A stretch of 64,000 bases of DNA from Desulfobulbaceae bacterium (lineage in GTDB: Bacteria; Desulfobacterota; Desulfobulbia; Desulfobulbales; Desulfocapsaceae), in NCBI GenBank assembly GCA_011390165.1, contig JAABSV010000011.1, positions 29,005 to 93,004 on the forward strand. The letters are read 5' to 3'. The notes beneath the pieces were generated by a model. It was not told the DNA's origin. It saw only the letters and a program-made list of their open reading frames with translations, and ran no database searches. Below are positions 58,047 through 64,000 of the stretch, piece by piece. Numbering within the stretch: the first letter of the stretch is position 1; the number at the start of each line of letters is the position of its first letter. Both the position numbers and the translations under genes were made by a program.

Positions 58047-58641
58047 CCTTTCCCTCTCGGCAGCTCTCCACCTGGTAGATGAAAATCTGCACCTCCGGCC
58101 GACGCCAGGCATCTTCCGTCAGGCCAGCTTTTCGACAAAGCTGGCCGAGAAACTGTTCCGGATCCGGGATCTGCCCCCACACCTGAGGGAGGAAGGTGGC
58201 CCCCCGGCGCCCCGAACGTAGAATAACCCCATCAATACCCGGCCGCAATTTGCCTGCCAACTCTTCGGGATCTTTCCAGGTAAGGGGCTGCGGCACCGAA
58301 AGAACGGAAATCTCAATGTCAATTTCAGCCAGTTCGGCAAAGGTCAGCGGTGCAAAGCGGCTGTCGTGGAATGCAGCATTTCTGGCATTGTCGCACACCC
58401 CTTGCCAGAGAGGTCCCACCGCTTCGAGGGTTCCGATACAGCCCCGCAACCGGCCGGCATGCTTCAAAGTGACGAAGACTGCAGCTGGGACGAGGAGTTG
58501 CGGGTCATCAGGTGGTTGCGACAGTGTCACCGAGTCAGTGGAGAGGGTCCCCCGCCCGACAGCAGGGAATTTTTCGGCAATCGCCCGGCGTGCCAGTTGA
58601 ACCAGAAAGCCCTCTTGTGCCGCAGTGAATCGTTTCACCAC
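58039..58641 (-). CDS. AMMECR1 domain protein (AmmeMemoRadiSam system protein A)
   Basis: A 200-residue AMMECR1 protein: V-F-V-T-L-K-H near residue 54, the hallmark L-R-G-C-I-G-T near 65-71, and a late E-I-S-V-L-S-V-P near 109-116 followed by G-V-I-L-R. In many bacteria this protein is coded with Memo and a radical SAM enzyme as the AmmeMemoRadiSam system. Here neither partner is adjacent, but a cysteine-cluster gene and a KAS III-like gene are. It overlaps both neighbours by a few bases, so it belongs to this operon. The biochemical role is unknown. Confidence 0.88.
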   Translation of the reverse strand: MVKRFTAAQEGFLVQLARRAIAEKFPAVGRGTLSTDSVTLSQPPDDPQLLVPAAVFVTLKHAGRLRGCIGTLEAVGPLWQGVCDNARNAAFHDSRFAPLTFAELAEIDIEISVLSVPQPLTWKDPEELAGKLRPGIDGVILRSGRRGATFLPQVWGQIPDPEQFLGQLCRKAGLTEDAWRRPEVQIFIYQVESCREGKDD

Positions 58642-59669
58642 TCAACCCCCAGCATGAGGCAGTTAATACCACTGCCAATCCCCAACAAGGCACCCTTCTG
58701 GCCTGGCCGATAGGCTCCCTGGTCGATGGCCATGGCCATGGTAATCGGAGCGGAGACCGAACCAACATTGCCCAGACTGGCCAGAGTTGCGAAGTTTTTT
58801 GTCGGGTCAAGACCAAGGCTAGAAAAGAGGAGTCGGGCATGGGCTGAGCCCACCTGGTGGCAGAAAAACCGATCAATATCGCTTTCCCGCCACCCGGACT
58901 TGGCGGAAAAGACACGCCAGGTCTCCTCGGCCGTCTCCACACCGCGATGCAAAAGCTCCTCCGAGTTGGTGGCCATGAGGGTGGCAGCCCCGCTCTGGCC
59001 ACCGTGGCAGAGATCTGAGTAGCGGGTGTTGGCGCGCCAGGCCCCGTGTACCAGGCGGGGGCGATCTTCGTTTTTCTTCACCCGCCGCATATAGAGCCCG
59101 ATGGAACCTGAGCCGATGGTCAGGGAGGCAAAAACCGGTTTGATGTCCTTCCGGCTGATCTGGTCGTCCGCCTGCAGGTTGGCCAGGGTTGACGAAAGCA
59201 ACTCTTCGGCGGTTTCTCCGGAGACCACCAGGCCGTTACGGACCTGACCCAGTTCAAGCATATTGGCCAGCATCACCATGCCGTCCAGAAAGCCGAGACA
59301 GGCGTTGGATATATCAAAGATCAGTGCGGTCGGGGGAAGGCCGAGGGCGGCGTGGACAAAGGAGGCGGTGGCCGGTTCCATCATATCCCGGGAAACCGAG
59401 GTGAAAATCAGACAATCGAGGTCCGCCGGATCGATATGGGCTGCGGCCAGCACCTGCTGGCCGGCAAGTGTGGCAGCCTGGCTCGGCCTGGTACCCTCCG
59501 GCCAGAGACGCCGTTCTCTGATACCGCTCATCAGCTCCAAGCGACCGGCAGGGAGTCGGAGACGCTGGTAGAGAGTGGCGAGCTGCGCCTCGATATCTGC
59601 CGAGGTGATGACACGGGGCGGCAGGGCATAGCCGAAGGTATCGAGACACACGTTTTGGAAATGGATCAC
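58635..59669 (-). CDS. 3-oxoacyl-ACP synthase III-like thiolase-fold enzyme
   Basis: A 344-residue KAS III family protein. The active-site Cys is in I-S-N-A-C-L-G-F near residue 113, the His in F-F-C-H-Q-V-G near 268, and the Asn in L-G-N-V-G-S-V near 299. The N-terminal S-G-I-R-E-R-R-L near 48-55 is also typical. The His-x-Val spacing and the family length differ slightly from housekeeping FabH, so it may use a non-acetyl starter or act in secondary lipid formation. It is coupled to AMMECR1 (7-nt overlap). The histidine kinase gene ends 9 nt upstream. Confidence 0.87.
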   Translation of the reverse strand: MIHFQNVCLDTFGYALPPRVITSADIEAQLATLYQRLRLPAGRLELMSGIRERRLWPEGTRPSQAATLAGQQVLAAAHIDPADLDCLIFTSVSRDMMEPATASFVHAALGLPPTALIFDISNACLGFLDGMVMLANMLELGQVRNGLVVSGETAEELLSSTLANLQADDQISRKDIKPVFASLTIGSGSIGLYMRRVKKNEDRPRLVHGAWRANTRYSDLCHGGQSGAATLMATNSEELLHRGVETAEETWRVFSAKSGWRESDIDRFFCHQVGSAHARLLFSSLGLDPTKNFATLASLGNVGSVSAPITMAMAIDQGAYRPGQKGALLGIGSGINCLMLGVEW

Positions 59670-59677
59670 AGCGTTCC

Positions 59678-61345
59678 TCAGGCATCTGGTGAGAGAAGGG
59701 AAAGCTGTCGTCGGAGCTGGTCATTCACCTGTGCTCTAACCAGCAAACCATCAATACCGAACCCAAGTAGATCCTCGGCGCCATTCTCACCGCCAAGGCC
59801 GAAAATCATTGCCCTCTGGCCGGAATAGTTTTCCAACTCCCGAATCAACCGTACCGCCTCAAGACCCTCCTGAGGAGAACTGGACAGATCAAAAATTATC
59901 AGGGAAAAATGGGCGAGGCATGCTTCGTACATGGCCGAACGGCCGGTCTCGGCAATGGTCACCCGCCACCCCTCTTCGACAAGGGTCTGGACAATCTGAT
60001 TACGGCTCTGCTGGTCACTGTCCATCACCAGGGCCCTGCTGGTTAAAAATCGGACCAGAATCTCGACCAACTCAACCTGTTGCACTGGTTTGGCTAGATA
60101 GTCGTCCATTCCCGCCTGAAGACATTTTTCCCGGTCACCGGGCATCGCCAGGGCGGTCAGGGCAACAATGTTTTGGTGGCCACCGTGGTCGTGTTCCCAT
60201 GCCCGTATCTGCCGAGTTGCCTCAAGCCCATCCATTCCGACCATCTGGACATCCATCAGCACCAGTTGGTAGTCACCGCTACGGGCGGCCAGAAACGCTT
60301 CCCGGCCGTCCTCGACTGCGGTTACCGTAACCCCCAGGTTGCGCAGCATGGTTTCAATCAGCACCCTGTTGATATATTCGTCTTCCGCCAGCAGAACTCG
60401 CTTGCCCCTGCAGGCAAAGGTGAGAAGATCTCCATCCAATCCCGCCCCTTCCCCAGAAATCTCGGCCGGTTCTGCCACTTCACCGAATGGCAGGGTACAG
60501 CAGAAGGTCGACCCGCTTGGCCCACTTTCCACCGTGATCTCCCCTCCCATCAATTTGACCAACTGGGCGGTGATGGTCAGCCCCAAGCCGGTGGTGCCGA
60601 GAGAGAGCGGCTGGTAGGGGATCGCCGGCTGAAGAAAATAGCTCTTGACCATGGCTAACTCCGTCGGGGCAAGGCCCTTGCCGGTATCGACGACGGAAAA
60701 CTTGAGGAGCAGCCGATTGCGCCCATCGTAGCCGCAGCTGTCAATCCGCAGCAGAACAGAGCCCTGCCCGGTAAATTTTATCGCATTCGTTACCAGGTTG
60801 GTGACGAGTTGCACCAGCCTCAGTGGGTCGCCGTTAACCCGGGCCGGTACCTCCGGGGCAATCTCACACTCCAGAGTGACCCCTTTCTGCCGGGCTGCCA
60901 GGTTCAACACGTAGAGATCATGATCTAGACACTCCTTCAGGCCAAAATCTTCGGCCTGGATCTCCAGATCACCGGTTTCGATCTTGGAAAAGTCAAGGAT
61001 CTCGTTGACCACCAACAGCAGACGATCAACCGATGAGGCTACCATCTCAAGATAGCCACGCTGTTCCTCGTTGAGGCTGGTTTCCAGTACCAGGGTGGTC
61101 ATGCCGACTATTCCGTTCATGGAAGAGCGGATCTCGTGGCTGACATTTTCCAGAAAGACGCTTTTGACCCGGCCGGCTGACGCCAACCCCTGGCAGGTGA
61201 ACTCTTCGACCGGGTACTGCCGATCCGGCCCTTTGGTAATGGCTTGCAGGGCACGTTTTTTCAGCAAGGCACAGTTCTTCTTTTGCCTGGCCAGCTCCGC
61301 TTGCAGTGCCTCCACCTGCTGTTCCAGTTCCGTAATGGTCGCCAC
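59678..61345 (-). CDS. Hybrid histidine kinase with two receiver domains
   Basis: A 555-residue soluble kinase without membrane segments. A short coiled coil (residues 1-40) precedes the HisKA domain with S-H-E-I-R near residue 68, then HATPase with N-L-V-T-N-A-I-K-F near 186-194, D-T-G-K-G near 221 and G-T-T-G-L-G-L near 252-258. REC1 follows (R-V-L-L-A-E-D-E near 315, phospho-Asp in L-M-D-V-Q near 360). A second receiver at about 438-555 is degenerate: it keeps I-F-D-L-S-S but lacks a clear K-P motif. No sensor domain is present, so input is probably cytoplasmic or via a partner. GTG start. Confidence 0.9.
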   Translation of the reverse strand: MATITELEQQVEALQAELARQKKNCALLKKRALQAITKGPDRQYPVEEFTCQGLASAGRVKSVFLENVSHEIRSSMNGIVGMTTLVLETSLNEEQRGYLEMVASSVDRLLLVVNEILDFSKIETGDLEIQAEDFGLKECLDHDLYVLNLAARQKGVTLECEIAPEVPARVNGDPLRLVQLVTNLVTNAIKFTGQGSVLLRIDSCGYDGRNRLLLKFSVVDTGKGLAPTELAMVKSYFLQPAIPYQPLSLGTTGLGLTITAQLVKLMGGEITVESGPSGSTFCCTLPFGEVAEPAEISGEGAGLDGDLLTFACRGKRVLLAEDEYINRVLIETMLRNLGVTVTAVEDGREAFLAARSGDYQLVLMDVQMVGMDGLEATRQIRAWEHDHGGHQNIVALTALAMPGDREKCLQAGMDDYLAKPVQQVELVEILVRFLTSRALVMDSDQQSRNQIVQTLVEEGWRVTIAETGRSAMYEACLAHFSLIIFDLSSSPQEGLEAVRLIRELENYSGQRAMIFGLGGENGAEDLLGFGIDGLLVRAQVNDQLRRQLSLLSPDA

Positions 61346-61703
61346 TTCGCCCCCCTGCCTCTTCTGGTTGTGCTGGCCCTGCGGTTGCTCTGTCGAACCG
61401 GAGCTCGATGTCGTTCCTGCCGGCCGAAATCAACTGGACGGGAACTGATTGAAACCCTTTACCCGCTTGACGCCCCCCATACTAGCACGATTACATCTGC
61501 TTTGGAATGTCATTTCCGACATACCTCCCACGCCCAATACCGAACAGTGTTGAGGATATCGTTCACCGGCATGTGGCAAAAGGCCGCAGAACCCGGACTG
61601 TAGCCGTTCGGCCAGTGCTCCAGTTATGTTCAGGCAGGCCACCGAGCAAGACTTTGCTCTTTCAGGTGGCCTGACCGGACGAAAATGGGCTGCTGGTGAA
61701 CGG
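61346..61703. other. Intergenic region between the histidine kinase and rlmKL genes
   Basis: This 358-base region lies upstream of the kinase start and after the rlmKL stop (both genes read leftward). Most of its right half is repeat copy B. The left half probably holds the kinase promoter; I see no clear hexamers. No gene is supported. Confidence 0.45.
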
Positions 61704-61712
61704 TTACGAGCG
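61562..61712 (+). repeat. Dispersed imperfect repeat, copy B
   Basis: About 150 bases align with copy A at 26228: TTCACCGGCATG, GAACCCGGA, CCGTTC, AGTGCTCC, a central GAGCAAGACTTTGCTC hairpin flanked by GGCCACC/GGTGGCC, and GCTGGTGAACGG at the end. The nested arms form a long imperfect palindrome. The right end overlaps the last few codons of rlmKL. Confidence 0.65.
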
Positions 61713-63845
61713 GGGGGATCGACAAATCTCCCAGCAGCGATGGATTCTCGGGCTACGGGCAAAATCAACCGGTACCGTCCGGCTGGAAACCTCCTCCAGC
61801 CGATACCGCTGAGCGAGACCAGGATGCATTTCGAACTGTCTGAAGTTGGTGGAAAAAATTAGTAACCCGCTCTTCTCGAGACGGGCCATGGCGAGATCGA
61901 TCAGCTGCTCATGGTCACGCTGGACATCGAAAACCCGTTGATCTTTACGGGTGTTGGAAAAGGTTGGTGGATCGATGAAAATCAGCTCGTATTGCTCTGT
62001 ACAGTTGCCGAGCCAGGCGATACAGTCGGCCTTTTCCAATATGTTTTTCCGTTCATCAAGGCCGTTCAGGGCCAAATTCATTCTCGCCCACTGCAGATAA
62101 GTGGCCGAAAGATCGACAGTTGTGGTCTGTTCGGCGCCTGCCATAGCCGCCTGTACAGAAGCCGTTCCGGTGTAACCGAAAAGATTGAGAAACCTTTTAC
62201 CGGCAGCCAGTTGGTGTATCCTTTCGCGAACCGGACGGTGGTCAAGAAAGAGCCCTGTGTCCAAATAATCAGTAAAATTTACCAGAAAGTGACAAATTCC
62301 CTCCTGGACTTCGTACATTTTGCGGCGATCGTTCTGCTTTTCATATTGCCGGGTCCCTCGCTGTCGCTCTCTTTTTTTCAGAAAAAGCCGGTCGGAGCGA
62401 AGCCCGAAAATTGCCTTCACCGCCTGTATAGCCAACTTCAGCCTCTGCCCTGCCACTCCCGGGTCGACAGTTTTCGGTGGTGCATACTCTTGAACCTGCA
62501 CCCACTTGCCATAGATATCGATGGCCAGATTGTAGTCTGGCAGGTCTCGGTCGTAGACCCGCAGACAGGAAACGCCTGTCCGCTCCGCCCAGGGGAGCAG
62601 TTTTTTAAGATTCTTTCGCAAGCGGTCGGCAAACTCACCGCCCTCTCCTGCCTCGCTGCGCGGTGCCGGTCGCCAGCGAAACCGCTCCCCTCCTCCCTCC
62701 TCCGGTACCTCTCCCACCAACAGGCGACAGGGAATCGAGCCGTTGTGCAGTTTTCTCTTTTCCACCCAGTTCAGAGAGAAGGCATCGGTCAAGCTGGCAT
62801 CGGCCAGAAACACTCCACAGCGCCAACCGGCAAAGTGTTCCAACAACCGGCGGCCAAAGGCACGATACAGTCGCGCCACCAGGTCTCTTTCGGAAAGACG
62901 TTCACCGTAGGGCAAATTGCTCAGCACCAGCCCGCGGCCCGGAGGCGGTGATAAAAAGGCCAGTTCCCTCCGGCTGACCTGCACCTTGTCGCCCAGGCCG
63001 GCGGCAGCAATATGTAATCTGGCCGCCTTGACGGCTATCGGATCGGCGTCATAGCCAATCAACAGGGGCCACTCCCGGGACATCCCAGTAGCCTGTCGTC
63101 GGTACGCCTCGACCAGCAGGTCTTCCCAAAGATCGGGGTCATGTCCCAGCCAACCGGCAAAACCAAAGTAGGGGCGACTCAAGCCCGGGGCGACATCGCC
63201 ATACATCAGGGCCGCCTCAATGAGCAGCGTGGCGCTGCCACACATCGGATCCAGCAGGTTTTCCCGACCGATCGGCCATCCTGACAGGGCAACAATGGCC
63301 GCGGCAAGGGTCTCTTTCAGCGGCGCAATTCCCGTTTCCCGTCGATAGCCGCGACGGTGCAGGCTCTCACCGGAAAGATCGATGGCAACGATGGCCTGTC
63401 GGTCTCTGAGGTGAAGATGAAACTGCACACCCGGCCGCGACCGCTGGACGGTCGGCCGCTCCCCGGTCACTTCTCGGAAACGGTCGACAATAGCATCCTT
63501 CAGGCGGAGGGCGGCAAAGTGTGAATGGCTGATCGGCGGCTCTCCGGAGAGGGTGCAGTTCACCGCAAAACTGGTGCTGATAGCAAACGACTCTTCCCAG
63601 GGGTGAAGAAGACATTCCTGGTACAGGGAATCCTCGTCATGTATCGACAATGCTGCCAACTCCAGCAACACCCGCGATGCATACCGCGACCAGAGACAGC
63701 AGCGGTAACCGCTCTCAAGGTTGCCCTGCCAGCGAACCAGGCCAGGCCCCAATTCGATGATGGTGGCACCAAAACCCTCGATTTCCTGACTGACCAGCCC
63801 CTCCAGACCCTTGGCACAGGCGGCGGTAAAGGTGGCAAGCTGCAT
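61704..63845 (-). CDS. rlmL: Bifunctional 23S rRNA methyltransferase RlmKL (RlmL)
   Basis: A 713-residue enzyme that makes m2G2445 and m7G2069 in 23S rRNA. An N-terminal THUMP domain (to about residue 160) is followed by the first methyltransferase with D-P-M-C-G-S-A-T-L-L-I-E-A-A near residues 199-212 and catalytic N-L-P-Y-G-E-R near 308. The second methyltransferase has N-L-F-G-Y-T-G-T-A-S near 565 and D-P-P-T-F-S-N near 638. The length is like E. coli RlmL (about 700). The C-terminus overlaps repeat copy B. The ATG at 63845 fits the homology. Confidence 0.95.
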   Translation of the reverse strand: MQLATFTAACAKGLEGLVSQEIEGFGATIIELGPGLVRWQGNLESGYRCCLWSRYASRVLLELAALSIHDEDSLYQECLLHPWEESFAISTSFAVNCTLSGEPPISHSHFAALRLKDAIVDRFREVTGERPTVQRSRPGVQFHLHLRDRQAIVAIDLSGESLHRRGYRRETGIAPLKETLAAAIVALSGWPIGRENLLDPMCGSATLLIEAALMYGDVAPGLSRPYFGFAGWLGHDPDLWEDLLVEAYRRQATGMSREWPLLIGYDADPIAVKAARLHIAAAGLGDKVQVSRRELAFLSPPPGRGLVLSNLPYGERLSERDLVARLYRAFGRRLLEHFAGWRCGVFLADASLTDAFSLNWVEKRKLHNGSIPCRLLVGEVPEEGGGERFRWRPAPRSEAGEGGEFADRLRKNLKKLLPWAERTGVSCLRVYDRDLPDYNLAIDIYGKWVQVQEYAPPKTVDPGVAGQRLKLAIQAVKAIFGLRSDRLFLKKRERQRGTRQYEKQNDRRKMYEVQEGICHFLVNFTDYLDTGLFLDHRPVRERIHQLAAGKRFLNLFGYTGTASVQAAMAGAEQTTTVDLSATYLQWARMNLALNGLDERKNILEKADCIAWLGNCTEQYELIFIDPPTFSNTRKDQRVFDVQRDHEQLIDLAMARLEKSGLLIFSTNFRQFEMHPGLAQRYRLEEVSSRTVPVDFARSPRIHRCWEICRSPRS

Positions 63846-63954
63846 CGGCGAGATCCTGGTTGAGAGGGGAAGGAAGTTCGGTTTCTCTCTGGAATACCAT
63901 CATTAACGGTAACCAACAACTGGAAAACAACCTGCAGGCAGAGGACGGATTGTT

Positions 63955-63982
63955 CTTGACCTCCCGCCCGGAAAAGCTAAAG
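63955..63982 (+). promoter_or_regulatory. Possible promoter reading out of the window
   Basis: TTGACC followed 16 bases later by TAAAGT lies in the divergent region upstream of rlmKL and would transcribe rightward into sequence not shown. Only the hexamers support it. Confidence 0.3.
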
Positions 63983-64000
63983 TAACAGTTTGGGTACAGT

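Overview
The window is GC-rich, densely packed bacterial chromosome. It carries an anaerobic purine-nitrogen and glyoxylate module, TRAP carriers, a biotin-dependent Na+-pumping decarboxylase, MenA, KDO/LPS genes, an ECF-type nickel/cobalt importer and a selenocysteine-containing RiPP locus. Together these suggest a Gram-negative anaerobe of the Desulfobacterota (Desulfobulbales-like is my guess). No rRNA, tRNA, CRISPR array or intact insertion sequence was recognised.

Layout. 1-8.6 kb (+): the end of a TRAP permease gene, then a tightly coupled run of carbamate kinase, AllH (DUF2877), AllF/FdrA, a 59-residue FdrA-like protein, AllG/YlbE, an amidase and an AllA-type ureidoglycolate lyase, followed by a BASS transporter. 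AllFGH-type proteins form oxamate carbamoyltransferase, so with carbamate kinase this is an ATP-yielding route from oxalurate-like ureides. 8.7-20.9 kb: an alpha/beta hydrolase, an inositol-monophosphatase-family enzyme, a GlcG/HbpS protein, two beta-hydroxyacid dehydrogenases, a complete TRAP operon (dctPQM), a second amidase, a tiny membrane protein and a D-2-hydroxyacid dehydrogenase interrupted by one in-frame TAG.

20.9-26.2 kb (-): a secreted unknown protein, an RluA pseudouridine synthase, a radical SAM/SPASM maturase of the SbtM type, and directly upstream a gene easily missed by gene finders. Its frame is crossed by four TGA codons, three of them in a repeated S-G-(TGA)-G context, and each is followed at near-constant distance by a small hairpin resembling a bacterial SECIS element. 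I interpret it as SbtA, a multi-selenocysteine precursor of the thio(seleno)oxazole RiPP family. It has its own consensus-like promoter and a strong terminator. This is the most interesting locus in the window.

26.2-31.1 kb: an ABM-domain protein and an OadG-OadA-OadB decarboxylase pump whose beta subunit has an unusual exported, biotin-less barrel-sandwich extension. 31.1-36.4 kb (-): ferredoxin-nitroreductase, enoyl-ACP-reductase-like SDR, MenA and a NitT/TauT-type ABC importer with a possibly structured leader. 36.7-46.8 kb: a HyuA-like protein, a metallophosphoesterase, a ParB-AsnC fusion, a family-10 glycosyltransferase, a DUF2959 lipoprotein, YbaK, a CBS protein, MltB, a YqaA-like protein, a YkgJ-like protein and MsrAB. 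47.2-51.7 kb: pyrG-kdsA-kdsC-lptC and convergent trmO. 51.8-56.7 kb: nikM-L-K-Q, a divergent YchF-type GTPase, then nikO. 56.7-64 kb (-): a thioesterase, a second YkgJ-like protein, AMMECR1, a KAS III-like enzyme, a hybrid histidine kinase and RlmKL. A dispersed imperfect repeat occurs three times in intergenic DNA, near 26.3, 43.1 and 61.6 kb.
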